Assembly (NCBI GenBank): GCA_964591175.1
Contig: CAZQAF010000004.1
Coordinates: forward strand, 30,910-94,909
DNA length: 64,000 nt
Source of the DNA: UBA11574 sp964591175
GTDB taxonomy: Bacteria > Desulfobacterota > Desulfobacteria > Desulfobacterales > UBA11574
Reading direction: 5' to 3'
Shown here one piece after another: positions 51,431-60,834 of the stretch; position 1 is the stretch's first letter, and each line of letters opens with the position of its first letter. A program made the position numbers and the translations under genes. Under the pieces are notes generated by a model. It was not told the DNA's origin, did not search any database, and saw only the letters and a program-made list of their open reading frames with translations.

Positions 51431-53326
51431 ATGGTGCAATTGCTCTGGCTGATACCTGCCTTGCCCCTGGCCGGATTCGTGATCCTGGCGCCGGCGGGCG
51501 CCCGCCTGCCGCGCCGCCTGAGCGCCGTGATAGGTGTCGGCACCGTGGGGGTATCTGCGGCGCTGACCGCCTGGATCGCCGCCGGCTTTTTGCACGGCCT
51601 TCCCGACCATCCCGCTTACAGCCGGGTTGTGTGGTCCTGGTTGGCCGTGGGCGGTCTGAAAGTCGGCATTTCCTTTTATCTGGATGCCCTGACCCTGACC
51701 ATGATGCTGGTGATCACCGGCGTGGGGTTTTTCATCCATCTGTATGCTGCGGAATATATGGCCGAAGATGAAGGATTCAGCCGTTTTTTTGCGTATATGA
51801 ACCTGTTTGTTTGTGCCATGCTGATCCTGGTGATGGCCGACAACCTGCTGCTGCTCTATCTGGGATGGGAAGGTGTGGGGTTGTGCAGCTATCTGCTCAT
51901 CGGGTTTTGGTATGCTGACCCGGCGAACGGCTACGCGGCACGAAAAGCATTTGTGGTCACCCGCGTGGGCGATACCGCTATGGCCGTGGGCCTGTTTCTG
52001 CTCTTTGACCGATTGGGAACACTCCAGATTCAGGACCTGATGATCCGGGCGCAGGGGGCCTGGACCGTGGGCGCGTTCCTGCCGACCATTGCCGCTCTGC
52101 TCCTTTTGGGCGGTGCCGTGGGAAAATCCGCACAACTGCCCCTGCAAACCTGGCTTCCGGACGCCATGGCCGGTCCTACCCCCGTCAGCGCGTTGATCCA
52201 TGCCGCCACTATGGTAACGGCCGGGGTCTATCTGATTGCCCGCACCCATGTGCTGTTCACTTTGGCGCCGGCGGTGATGACCGTGGTGGCCGTTGTCGGC
52301 GCAGCCACGCTGGTGCTGGCCGGTTTCAGCGCCTTGACCCAAAAGGACATCAAGCGCGTGCTGGCCTATTCCACCATCAGCCAGATCGGCTACATGTTTC
52401 TGGCGCTGGGTGTCGGGGCGTGGGCGGCGGCTGTTTTTCATTTTATGATCCATGCATTTTTCAAGGCACTGCTCTTTTTGGGGGCCGGGGCTGTTATCCA
52501 GGCCATGAGCGAAGAGCATGATATGTTCAAAATGGGGGGGCTGCGGCGGGAGATGCCGCTGACATTCTGGACATTTTTGATCGGTTCGGCATCGTTGGCG
52601 GCGCTGCCGCTGGTGACGTCGGGATTTTACAGCAAAGATCTCATTATATGGCAGGCCTTTGCTTCGGTCCAGGGCGGTATCGGACTCTGGGCAGCCGCTC
52701 TGGCCGGCGCTTTTCTAACCTCTTTGTATACGTTCAGAATGGTCTTTTTGACATTTTACGGCCCCACGCGGACACCGGTGGCGAAGCGGCCCGGTCAGGG
52801 TATGAACATCGCCATGGTCGTACTGGCCGTGCTTTCCCTGTGTGCCGGGTTTCTGGAGATTCCCAACACCTTGGGCGGCGGCGTGCATCTGTTTTCAGGA
52901 TTTATCCAAAACGCGTTGCCGACAACCGTACTGGCGGTTTCGCGGGAGGCTTACGAGGGCCTTTTTGAATGGATTTCCGGCGGTACGGCCCTGCTGGGTG
53001 TGGCAATCATTTACGTATTGATCCTGAGAGTGCCGGATTTCACGGCGGCGCTGGCCGGCTCTCCCACAGGCAAAGTGTTGCATCGGTATTGGTTCGGCGG
53101 TTGGGGATTCGATGCGCTGTATGACCGAATACTGGTGCGTCCCTATGTATTTCTGGCGCGCATTGACAAAGACGACATCATCGACAGTTTCTTCGACCTG
53201 ATGTCGTGGTTTGGCGGTTTGGCACACCGTGTGCTGAGCACGACCCAAAACGGAAGGATGCGCACATACGCCGCGGGCCTTGCCATTGGCGCGGCCGTGG
53301 TGGTTGGAATGGCGGTGTTGTTATGA
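51431..53326 (+). CDS. nuoL: NADH-quinone oxidoreductase subunit L
   Basis: 631 aa, antiporter-like proton pump with about 16 helices and the long lateral helix at its C terminus. Motifs: LYLGWEGVGLCSYLLIGFWY, SAQLPLQTWLPDAMAGPTPVSALIHAATMV, with the conserved Lys and Glu of the family. The ATGA overlap with nuoM (53323-53326) couples translation. Confidence 0.97.
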   Translation: MVQLLWLIPALPLAGFVILAPAGARLPRRLSAVIGVGTVGVSAALTAWIAAGFLHGLPDHPAYSRVVWSWLAVGGLKVGISFYLDALTLTMMLVITGVGFFIHLYAAEYMAEDEGFSRFFAYMNLFVCAMLILVMADNLLLLYLGWEGVGLCSYLLIGFWYADPANGYAARKAFVVTRVGDTAMAVGLFLLFDRLGTLQIQDLMIRAQGAWTVGAFLPTIAALLLLGGAVGKSAQLPLQTWLPDAMAGPTPVSALIHAATMVTAGVYLIARTHVLFTLAPAVMTVVAVVGAATLVLAGFSALTQKDIKRVLAYSTISQIGYMFLALGVGAWAAAVFHFMIHAFFKALLFLGAGAVIQAMSEEHDMFKMGGLRREMPLTFWTFLIGSASLAALPLVTSGFYSKDLIIWQAFASVQGGIGLWAAALAGAFLTSLYTFRMVFLTFYGPTRTPVAKRPGQGMNIAMVVLAVLSLCAGFLEIPNTLGGGVHLFSGFIQNALPTTVLAVSREAYEGLFEWISGGTALLGVAIIYVLILRVPDFTAALAGSPTGKVLHRYWFGGWGFDALYDRILVRPYVFLARIDKDDIIDSFFDLMSWFGGLAHRVLSTTQNGRMRTYAAGLAIGAAVVVGMAVLL

Positions 53327-54936
53327 TACTGGTATGGCTTATCGGTATCCCGGTTGTCGGCGGCTTGCTGGCATGGCTTGCGGGTATTTATTGGTCCGGA
53401 TCGTCCCGCTGGGTGGCCCTCGGCGGATTGGTTCTCAACCTGATCATTTCACTGATGCTTGTTTTGCCCGGCACCGGTCCCATCATCCCTGGTCTTAACG
53501 GCCCGTGGCTGATAGATATGAACGTCCCCTGGATTCCCTGGTTCGGCATCCGGTTCCACCTGGCCGCCGACGGCCTTAGCCTGGTGTTGATTCTGCTGAC
53601 CAATTTTTTGGGCATTGTGTCAGTGGCCTGCTCCTGGACCGAGATTACCGAACGAACCGGATTTTTCTTTTTCAATCTGATGTGGGTTTTGGCCGGCATC
53701 ATCGGTGTGTTTACCGCGCTTGATCTTTTTCTTTTTTACTTCTTCTGGGAATTGATGATGGTGCCCATGTTTTTGATGATCGCGATTTGGGGCCATGAAA
53801 ACCGCATTTATGCGGCCATCAAATTTTTTCTGTTCACCCAGATCAGCGGTTTGCTCATGCTGGCGGCCATCATAGGACTTTACTTTGTCCATGGCCGCAG
53901 CACCGGCATCTATACGTTCGACTATCCGGCATTGATCGGCACCGTCATGTCTCCCCACACGTCCATGTGGTTGATGCTGGGATTTCTAATTGCCTTTGCG
54001 GTGAAGCTGCCGGCATTTCCCGTGCACTGCTGGCTGCCCGACGCCCACACCGAGGCGCCGACCGCCGGCAGCGTTATACTGGCCGGCCTGTTGTTGAAGA
54101 CCGGCGCCTATGGAATGCTGCGCTTCGTGATACCGCTGTTTCCCGGTGCTGCCAAAACATTTGCTCCGGCGGCCATGCTCCTGGCCGTTATTGCCATCCT
54201 CTACGGCGCCTTGCTGGCATTTTCACAAACCGATTTGAAACGGCTGGTGGCGTATACCAGTGTCAGCCACATGGGCTTTGTCCTATTGGCGGTTTTTGCC
54301 TGGAACGATCTGGCGCTGCAGGGCGCTGTCATCCAGATCATTTGCCATGGCCTCAGCACCGGTGCTCTGTTCGTGCTGGTGGGCATTATGCAGGAACGGC
54401 TGCATACCCGGGACATTAAGCGGATGGGCGGGTTATGGGCTGCCGTGCCGCGCATGGGCGGTATGGCCATGGTATTTGCCCTGGCGTCATTGGGGCTTCC
54501 CGGCATGGGCAATTTTGTGGGTGAATTTCTGATTCTGATCGGCGCCTATCCCATCAACCGGCCCATGACGATTCTGGCTGCCCTGGGCTTGGTATCCGCC
54601 ACGGTGTACTCCCTTTGGATCATGCAGCAAGCCTTCCATGGCACGGACAAAGAAAAGCGACACATACGCGATTTGTCAAAAAGAGAGACCGCGACCCTTG
54701 GATCTATGATGGTGCTTCTTCTCTGGCTGGGACTTTACCCCCAACCGGTTTTTAAAACCACCCGGCCTGCTTTGAATCATTTGCAGCAAATCGCGCCCAT
54801 TACACCACAGTCGCCGGAACAGGTTTCAGACACTGTGACCGCCAGGTTGCTGTTGCCGGCAGCAGACAAAGAGATTGAGAAACAGATGAAAAACAAACGA
54901 GTGATGTTTTCAGGAGAAATCCATGACCCGCACTGA
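53323..54936 (+). CDS. nuoM: NADH-quinone oxidoreductase subunit M
   Basis: 537 aa, second antiporter-like pump. ATG 53323 overlaps the nuoL stop; a longer frame from 53206 lies within nuoL. Motifs: FYFFWELMMVPMFLMI (key Glu), VKLPAFPVHCWLPDAHTEAPTAGSVILAGLLLKTGAYG and QTDLKRLVAYTSVSHMGF. Overlaps nuoN by 14 bp. Also slightly longer at the C terminus than in E. coli. Confidence 0.97.
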   Translation: MILVWLIGIPVVGGLLAWLAGIYWSGSSRWVALGGLVLNLIISLMLVLPGTGPIIPGLNGPWLIDMNVPWIPWFGIRFHLAADGLSLVLILLTNFLGIVSVACSWTEITERTGFFFFNLMWVLAGIIGVFTALDLFLFYFFWELMMVPMFLMIAIWGHENRIYAAIKFFLFTQISGLLMLAAIIGLYFVHGRSTGIYTFDYPALIGTVMSPHTSMWLMLGFLIAFAVKLPAFPVHCWLPDAHTEAPTAGSVILAGLLLKTGAYGMLRFVIPLFPGAAKTFAPAAMLLAVIAILYGALLAFSQTDLKRLVAYTSVSHMGFVLLAVFAWNDLALQGAVIQIICHGLSTGALFVLVGIMQERLHTRDIKRMGGLWAAVPRMGGMAMVFALASLGLPGMGNFVGEFLILIGAYPINRPMTILAALGLVSATVYSLWIMQQAFHGTDKEKRHIRDLSKRETATLGSMMVLLLWLGLYPQPVFKTTRPALNHLQQIAPITPQSPEQVSDTVTARLLLPAADKEIEKQMKNKRVMFSGEIHDPH

Positions 54937-56353
54937 CTTTTTGGCTCTGGGTCCGCTTATCGTTATTACGCTGACGGCAGCGATCATCATGCTGCAGATT
55001 GCCGTTCGGCGCCATCATGCGGTCACGCTTGTTTTGAGCGTAATCGGTTTGGCGGCGGCATTTGTATCTTTGCCGGTGGCCGGCAAATGGTCAACGGGCC
55101 CGGTGACCGGGTTGATGGTGGTCGATTCCTATGCGCTTTTCTACATCGGGCTGATTCTGATGGCGACCATGGCCACCGTTTTAGTCGGCTACGGCTATTT
55201 GAAAAGGCTGGGCGGACATTTCGAAGAGTTTTATCTGCTGCTGCTGCTGGCCGCCACAGGGGCGATCGTGCTGGTCATGAGCCGGCATTTTGCATCTTTT
55301 TTCATTGGTCTGGAAATTCTCAGCATCGCGTTGTATGCGTTGATCGCTTATTCCCGTCAAAGGGTGCAGAGCGTGGAAGCCGGCCTTAAATATCTGGTTC
55401 TGGCCGCTGCTTCGTCTGCTTTTTTGCTGTTCGGCATGGCATTGATTTATGCAAATACCGGCAGCCTCGATTTTGTCTCTATGGCGGCGCGGCTTCCGGC
55501 CCTGCCAATGCCCGGCGGTCCGTTGATTCTATGGGCCGGCATGGGGATGCTGATGGTGGGAATCGGATTCAAACTGGCCCTTGTGCCGTTTCATATGTGG
55601 ACGCCCGATGTCTATCAGGGTGCACCGGCCCCGGTGACGGGCTTCGTGGCGACCGTATCCAAAACCGCCATGGTGGCATTGCTGGTGCGCCTGTTCGTAC
55701 CCGTTAACCTGTTGAGCCATCCATCTGTTTTCTGGATGTTCGGCGTCATTGCCTTTGCTTCCATGGTGGGCGGGAACCTTCTGGCGTTGTTGCAGAACCA
55801 GGTCAAGCGCATTTTGGCTTACTCTTCCATTGCCCATATGGGGTATTTACTGGTCGCGTTTATGGCCGGCGGTCGCATCGCGGTGCAGGCGGTGGCATTT
55901 TATATAACGGCCTATACCATCACAACCCTGGGCGCTTTCGGCGTCATCTCCGTTCTTTCTCAAAAGGAAAGAGATGCGGATCGTCTGGAAGATTTTGAAG
56001 GCTTGATCTTCCGGCATCCATGGATTGGCGGTGTTTTTATCGCCATGCTGCTGTCTTTGGCCGGAATTCCGCTGACCGTGGGCTTCATGGGCAAGTTTTA
56101 CGTTGTGGCGGCAGGCTTGCACAGCACCCTCTGGTGGTTGGTCATTACCCTTCTGATCACCAGCGGCATCAGCCTGTTTTACTACCTGCGTATCGTTGTG
56201 GTCCTGTTCAGCCGGCCCGGCGACAAGCAATCGGTTTCCCTTCTGGAACCGGCCATGGGTTTTTCAGACGGATTGGTGCTTGCGGTCATCACGGTATTGC
56301 TGATCGGGCTGGGCATCGGGCCGGGGCCCCTGCTGGCTCTGATCCATTTTTAA
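54923..56353 (+). CDS. nuoN: NADH-quinone oxidoreductase subunit N
   Basis: 476 aa, third pump. Overlaps nuoM by 14 bp. Motifs: FIGLEILSIALYALIAYSRQ, GFKLALVPFHMWTPDVYQGAPAPVTGFVATVSKTA, NQVKRILAYSSIAHMGYLLVAF. Last of the 14 Complex I functions; nothing is missing from the set. A sodium/solute-symporter gene follows after 44 bp and may be cotranscribed. Confidence 0.97.
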   Translation: MTRTDFLALGPLIVITLTAAIIMLQIAVRRHHAVTLVLSVIGLAAAFVSLPVAGKWSTGPVTGLMVVDSYALFYIGLILMATMATVLVGYGYLKRLGGHFEEFYLLLLLAATGAIVLVMSRHFASFFIGLEILSIALYALIAYSRQRVQSVEAGLKYLVLAAASSAFLLFGMALIYANTGSLDFVSMAARLPALPMPGGPLILWAGMGMLMVGIGFKLALVPFHMWTPDVYQGAPAPVTGFVATVSKTAMVALLVRLFVPVNLLSHPSVFWMFGVIAFASMVGGNLLALLQNQVKRILAYSSIAHMGYLLVAFMAGGRIAVQAVAFYITAYTITTLGAFGVISVLSQKERDADRLEDFEGLIFRHPWIGGVFIAMLLSLAGIPLTVGFMGKFYVVAAGLHSTLWWLVITLLITSGISLFYYLRIVVVLFSRPGDKQSVSLLEPAMGFSDGLVLAVITVLLIGLGIGPGPLLALIHF

Positions 56354-56397
56354 CCTTTCACACCTAAAATTCTCTTCTGATTATTTAAGGGATCTCC

Positions 56398-57990
56398 ATG
56401 CCCAAACTAACGGTTACAACCCTCGACGTGGCTATTCTCATCACTTATGTTCTGGGGAGTCGCATCATTTTCGGATGGTACATTGTCCGAAAGCGGCGAC
56501 TGGGCGACACAGAAGGTTATTTCCTGGGCGGGCGTAACATCAATTGGGTTTTCATCGGTCTTTCTTTCTATGTGTCCAACATGAGCGGAAGCACTTTTGT
56601 GGGATTGCCCGGCAGCGGTTACTTGAACGGCATCGCCGTTTACAATTATGAGTGGCTGCCCTCGATCATCCTGATTTTTTTCATCACCTTCTTTTTGCCG
56701 TTTTATCTGGAAGCAAGGATATACACCGCTCCCCAGTTTCTGGAAAAACGCTACAGCCATCATGCCAAACTTATTTTCTCGGGTTTTTTACTCTTTGCCA
56801 ATATTTTCATCGATGCAGCCTCTGCGCTCTATGCCGGCGCCATGGTGATGCAGGTGTTGTTTCCGAATATCCTGTTGTGGCAAACTGTTGCCGTTACCGC
56901 CCTGATTGCGGGCATCTATATTTTCTTCGGCGGGCTTGATGCAGTGGTGCTCAACGATACGGTTCAGGCGCTGCTGATTCTGGCCGGCGGCACCGTGGTC
57001 TCCGTCATGACCTTTAACCGTCTTTCTTCCTGGCAGACCTTCAAACAGGCGGTGACCCCCGCCCAATTGAGCCTGATCCGTCCGGCCTCCGATGCTGTGA
57101 TGCCCTGGCCGGGTATTTTCACCGGTGTTCTGATCGTGGGAATTTACTTCTGGTGCACCAATCAGTTCATTATTCAAAGGGCTTTGGGTGCCCGCTCTCT
57201 GGAACACGGGCGGCGGGGTTCCCTGCTGGCCGGTCTGCTCAAACTGCCCAATCTGTTCATCCTTATTTTACCGGGTGTGATGGCCCGGACGCTCTATGCC
57301 GATCTGAACAATCCGGATATGGTCTTTCCTTTGCTGGCATTCGATCTGCTCCCCATCGGGCTGCGCGGGCTCATGCTGGCCGCCCTGGCTGCGGCCATTC
57401 TTTCAAGTCTGGAATCCATCTTCAACTCAGCCGCAACGTTGTTTACCATGGATTTCGTCAAGCATTTTAACCCGCGCCTGTCGGAAGCCGCACTGGTCCG
57501 GACCGGAAAGACGGCCACCATCGGCTTTATGTTTCTATCGGCCATGTGGGCCCCCCAGATCGCGCGATTTCCTTCTCTGTGGCAATATCTGCAGTCCATT
57601 CTCTCTTATATTACGCCGCCGGTGGTGGTTCTATTTACCCTGGGGATCTTCTGGCGCGGCGGCACCGCCGCCGCAGCCACTGCGACCCTTGCAGCAGGCA
57701 TCCCCTTGGGTCTTTTGGGTTGGGTCATCAACGAGATCGCCGCCGTATATCAGATCCAGTTCCTGTATGCCTGCGGCCTGATGACCCTGATCAGCGCAAT
57801 GATATTTATCGGCACCAGCCTGGTTACGGCCAAGCCGTCTCGCCGCCGGGTCAATGCTTTGACGTGGGACAGTGATTTTTGGCGGCACGAATCCAGGCAT
57901 CTGGAACATCTGCCCTGGTACCGGAATTACCGCTACCAATCGGCCGGGCTGCTGGTTGTCGTCCTAATAATTGTTTTTTGCTGGTGGTAA
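56398..57990 (+). CDS. Sodium/solute symporter family transporter
   Basis: 530 aa, about 13-14 membrane helices, SSS/SGLT family. AAGGGA lies before ATG 56398. Conserved segments: FLGGRNINWVFIGLSFYVSNMSGSTFVGLPGSGYLNG, GGLDAVVLNDTVQALLI, and ALAAAILSSLESIFNSAATLFTMDF, which holds the Na+-site Ser pair of the family. It resembles the glucose/galactose or inositol type branch. Substrate unknown; an inositol link is tempting given the 12-kb locus but not supported by sequence. 44 bp after nuoN. Confidence 0.85.
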   Translation: MPKLTVTTLDVAILITYVLGSRIIFGWYIVRKRRLGDTEGYFLGGRNINWVFIGLSFYVSNMSGSTFVGLPGSGYLNGIAVYNYEWLPSIILIFFITFFLPFYLEARIYTAPQFLEKRYSHHAKLIFSGFLLFANIFIDAASALYAGAMVMQVLFPNILLWQTVAVTALIAGIYIFFGGLDAVVLNDTVQALLILAGGTVVSVMTFNRLSSWQTFKQAVTPAQLSLIRPASDAVMPWPGIFTGVLIVGIYFWCTNQFIIQRALGARSLEHGRRGSLLAGLLKLPNLFILILPGVMARTLYADLNNPDMVFPLLAFDLLPIGLRGLMLAALAAAILSSLESIFNSAATLFTMDFVKHFNPRLSEAALVRTGKTATIGFMFLSAMWAPQIARFPSLWQYLQSILSYITPPVVVLFTLGIFWRGGTAAAATATLAAGIPLGLLGWVINEIAAVYQIQFLYACGLMTLISAMIFIGTSLVTAKPSRRRVNALTWDSDFWRHESRHLEHLPWYRNYRYQSAGLLVVVLIIVFCWW

Positions 57991-58057
57991 GGGAAAATAA
58001 AATTCCCAACCGACATGTCAAGACAGTTGTGAATATTCCCGATTTTTATCAGCCTTC

Positions 58058-58087
58058 TTGCAAATGAATTGCCGGTTGATGTATAGT
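58058..58087 (+). promoter_or_regulatory. Possible sigma-70 promoter for the cytochrome c gene
   Basis: TTGCAA (58058-58063), 18 bases, TATAGT (58082-58087): four and five of six consensus positions. It lies 62 bp before the proposed start of the cytochrome gene. Tentative. Confidence 0.35.
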
Positions 58088-58148
58088 AAGTTTGATTTGC
58101 AAAAACGAGCTTTCAAGCGGACATAATCTATCATGTTATAAGGAAATC

Positions 58149-58637
58149 ATGCCGATGAAATTCAAACTGTTTTGTCTCGTCGTTACAAGTTTCGCAGTGC
58201 TCGGGTTCTTTTTTTGGGATTCAGCACAGTCTGATACAACCAAACCCATGAAAAACGAATCCGATTTTTACTTTAAAATGGGATTGGTAAAAGAAGGGCG
58301 CCACCTGATTAAAAAGCTAGGATGCAATGATTGCCATACAGCCGGATATTTAACATTAAAAGGAAAGGTTCCGGAGAAAAAATGGCTGACGGGTGATACC
58401 TTTGGTTGGCGCGGCCCTTTGGGGACGTCGTACGGATCAAATCTTCGGCTTTTAATCAATAATTATAATGAAGACGAATGGATAAACATGGCAAAAACAT
58501 TAAAGAGCAAGCCGCCGATGCCGCATGCCATCCTGAATGCTATGAGCGATGAGCAGCTTCGGGCGATTTATTGGTTCATTCGATATCTCGGTCCCGGCGG
58601 GAAACCTGCGCCGGCCTTTAAGCCGCTGACTAAATGA
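58149..58637 (+). CDS. Small exported c-type cytochrome
   Basis: 162 aa from ATG 58149 (AAGGA upstream; ATG 58155 is an alternative, a longer frame from 58092 is rejected). N-terminal membrane anchor or signal (FKLFCLVVTSFAVLGFFFW). One haem site CNDCH near residue 62, with a downstream PPMPH that can supply the axial Met, and a C-terminal helix YWFIRYLGPGG. Class I cytochrome c: periplasmic, one electron. Partner unknown; its neighbour upstream is the symporter, not an oxidase. Confidence 0.85.
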   Translation: MPMKFKLFCLVVTSFAVLGFFFWDSAQSDTTKPMKNESDFYFKMGLVKEGRHLIKKLGCNDCHTAGYLTLKGKVPEKKWLTGDTFGWRGPLGTSYGSNLRLLINNYNEDEWINMAKTLKSKPPMPHAILNAMSDEQLRAIYWFIRYLGPGGKPAPAFKPLTK

Positions 58638-59264
58638 GAAAGCGGGCGGGCTTTAATTTGAACATGTATCTTGCTCTTGCCTGATGCTCAATACTCTCGA
58701 ACAGGGAAGATGCTTTGCTTGGGCCTTTATTCTGCAAGGCACCCTTTTCATCCGGGTTGAAACGAAGGATGGGAGGTTCCTCATTTTCGTCACTCGAGAC
58801 TTATGTATCATAAAAGAATATCTGATTTGGCCTGAGCAGCTTTTTATCATTTTCTTATACCAGAAGCGGTTTTAAGTTTATCATTCAGCCTTGAACTAAA
58901 ACGGCGGTCATTCCACCTGCCACTCCTATAATATACCACAGTGTAGTATGTCAATAGGTTTTTGAGCCAAAAAATCCTCGGAATAGGGGGGCGTACGGCT
59001 AAAAGGCAACCATATCCGCGATTCATCTTTAAAGATATCGGCTTTTTGCCCAATAAAAGGGGTTCTTATTTGACATCCCGGCATCCCGACCCTATTTTAA
59101 TCTCCAATTGCTGGAGGTGGTTTCAAAATCCAAGGAAGTTGATCTGTATCTCGCTCGCAACCTGTTAAAATCAAAATGTTTTTCATTAATCCCATTTCTG
59201 CTAGGAGGGTAATCTTTTCGGCTCTTTTTATAAAGTTCTTCGATAACAAAGAGAGGTGTCATCA
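58638..59264. other. Intergenic region with repeat fragments
   Basis: About 630 bp, no convincing gene. GGAGGTGGTTTCAAAATCC near 59114 is half of the family 3 end sequence, and AAAAAATCCTCGGAATA near 58971 resembles the middle of the family 2 copy A, so the stretch may hold decayed repeats. A frame from 58684 encodes nothing recognisable. Confidence 0.4.
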
Positions 59265-59585
59265 ATGAAAGAGAGACGTCAATTTGCAAGATTTAATATT
59301 CCACTCCCTGTGAAACTGGAATCCATGTCATCAAACAATAAAAAGGTATTGGATCTTATAACCAGAGATATATCCTATACCGGAACATTTATTACGACCC
59401 TAACATCTTTTCCGGAAGGAACACGGTTTATTATGGATTTCACCATTCCAAGTGACAACCTTAAAGAATTCAAAGATATAAACAGCTTGAAGGGTTGTAC
59501 GGGAAAAATGGTGCGGTCTACGCGGCATGGTATTGGGATTCAATTTGACAAAGTATGCAAGATCAAGGGGTTAAAATCATTGTAA
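59265..59585 (+). CDS. PilZ-domain protein
   Basis: 106 aa. ATG 59265 chosen (GAGAGG upstream); GTG 59256 is possible. PilZ features: the N-terminal ERRQFARFNIPLPVKL motif with the R-x3-R pair that binds c-di-GMP, then ISYTGTFITT, the D/N-x-S-x2-G-like loop (RDISYTG), and a C-terminal GIGIQFD strand. The second motif has Thr in place of the usual Gly-Gly, so binding is likely but not certain. Convergent with the cNMP-PilZ gene. Confidence 0.8.
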   Translation: MKERRQFARFNIPLPVKLESMSSNNKKVLDLITRDISYTGTFITTLTSFPEGTRFIMDFTIPSDNLKEFKDINSLKGCTGKMVRSTRHGIGIQFDKVCKIKGLKSL

Positions 59586-59605
59586 CATAATGCTAATCGG
59601 ATTTT

Positions 59606-60796
59606 TTACTGATTGGCCAACCCATGGTGCGGCTTTTCCATCATCGAATCCCATAAACTCCAGATCATGTCTTGTTCTATCTCGGACCCATAATGGAAGC
59701 TGTTCAGCAAACGGCGCTCGGCATCGGTTATCCCTGCAAATTGGATGCCGAGCGCCGCGGTTTTTCTCCCTTCGAGCGAAACTCCCGTACTCCAAACAAC
59801 CGTGCCCAAAATAGAAAGAGAAACAAATGCTACGGCTAAATATATTTGGATCTTAACTTTTTTTCCGGCCAAGGTATCAAAATAACCGGTTTTATAATTA
59901 CCACCCAAAATTATACAAGCGCCGCCTAGAGAAATGTTCTCTGTGAATCCATTGAGGTTTAAAGGGGCTTTGTCCGGTTTCTCGCTATATATTTTAATAT
60001 TGACTTGTGTCGGAAGCCGGTGCCGGACCGTTTCCCGGAGGATTTCCGGAACATGCGTTAGATCGGATGCCGAGCGGCTCTGATACAGCGCATTGATAAT
60101 AAGCTCAATATTAGGATATTTGCGGCAAATCGCCATCAGGCTTGATTTGGAACATTTCGCAAATTCAACGCGAGTGACGGTTTCGACAGTTGATCGAGAC
60201 TCCTTTTCTTCATCAAACGGGTAAATTTCACCAAAAAAGTCGTTTTCAACCAAGGTTTTTGTTGATTTCTTTTGGAGTTTTCCCCTTTGTTTTGTGCGAT
60301 GGTAGATCGTTTCTTCCAAAGTACCGGACACAACAAAATAAAGATCATTTTCTACTTCACCGAAACTTTTTAATGTGTTGCCTGCAGGAAAATGTCGGAT
60401 CTCCAGTATATCCATAATCGCCATCATTTCAGGATATGTCATTTTGATGATAAAATCATGTACCCCGGTGTTTTTGGATTTGCGCTCATGAAGGGATGAA
60501 TAAAAGGCCAGCGCCTCACGAACAGACGGCTTAAGAATTTTCCATTCGAGGATTTTGGATACAATCGCCTGCAACAACATATCTTTTTTGATAAAAAGTC
60601 CGGCGGCTGTACCATATGCATCGGCAGCGGCATAAAACGATTTGTCGCGTTTCAAAAGATCGGCAAAGAATCTATGCAGCCACGGATCATTTGGAAATGC
60701 CTTGAGAAGATTTTTAAGCTCCGCGGGAGTGTCTATGAAAACAGAACCGTCGACAATTCGGCTTACAATCGGTTTTTTGTCGGTTTTTTCGGTCAT
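59606..60796 (-). CDS. Cyclic-nucleotide-binding plus PilZ-like protein
   Basis: 396 aa. An N-terminal alpha-helical part (TPR-like) about 1-110, a cNMP-binding domain about 120-245 (FPAGNTLKSFGEVENDLYFVVSGTLEETI, FFGEIYPF, SRSTVETVTRVEFAKCSKSSL) and a PilZ-like C-terminal domain (RETVRHRLPTQVNIKIYS, NGFTENISLGGACI). A membrane segment lies near 320 (IYLAVAFVSLSILGTVVW), within the C-terminal region, unusual for such a protein. The two nucleotide-responsive domains suggest a c-di-GMP/cAMP-type switch. Partner unknown. Confidence 0.75.
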   Translation of the reverse strand: MTEKTDKKPIVSRIVDGSVFIDTPAELKNLLKAFPNDPWLHRFFADLLKRDKSFYAAADAYGTAAGLFIKKDMLLQAIVSKILEWKILKPSVREALAFYSSLHERKSKNTGVHDFIIKMTYPEMMAIMDILEIRHFPAGNTLKSFGEVENDLYFVVSGTLEETIYHRTKQRGKLQKKSTKTLVENDFFGEIYPFDEEKESRSTVETVTRVEFAKCSKSSLMAICRKYPNIELIINALYQSRSASDLTHVPEILRETVRHRLPTQVNIKIYSEKPDKAPLNLNGFTENISLGGACIILGGNYKTGYFDTLAGKKVKIQIYLAVAFVSLSILGTVVWSTGVSLEGRKTAALGIQFAGITDAERRLLNSFHYGSEIEQDMIWSLWDSMMEKPHHGLANQ

Positions 60797-60834
60797 GTCA
60801 CTTTAAAAAATGCCGGTTATCGTTGAGCGTAATC

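Noticed and set aside
51317..52519. 400-codon open frame on the minus strand
   Set aside because: Antisense to nuoL; His- and Gln-rich translation typical of the reverse of membrane genes.
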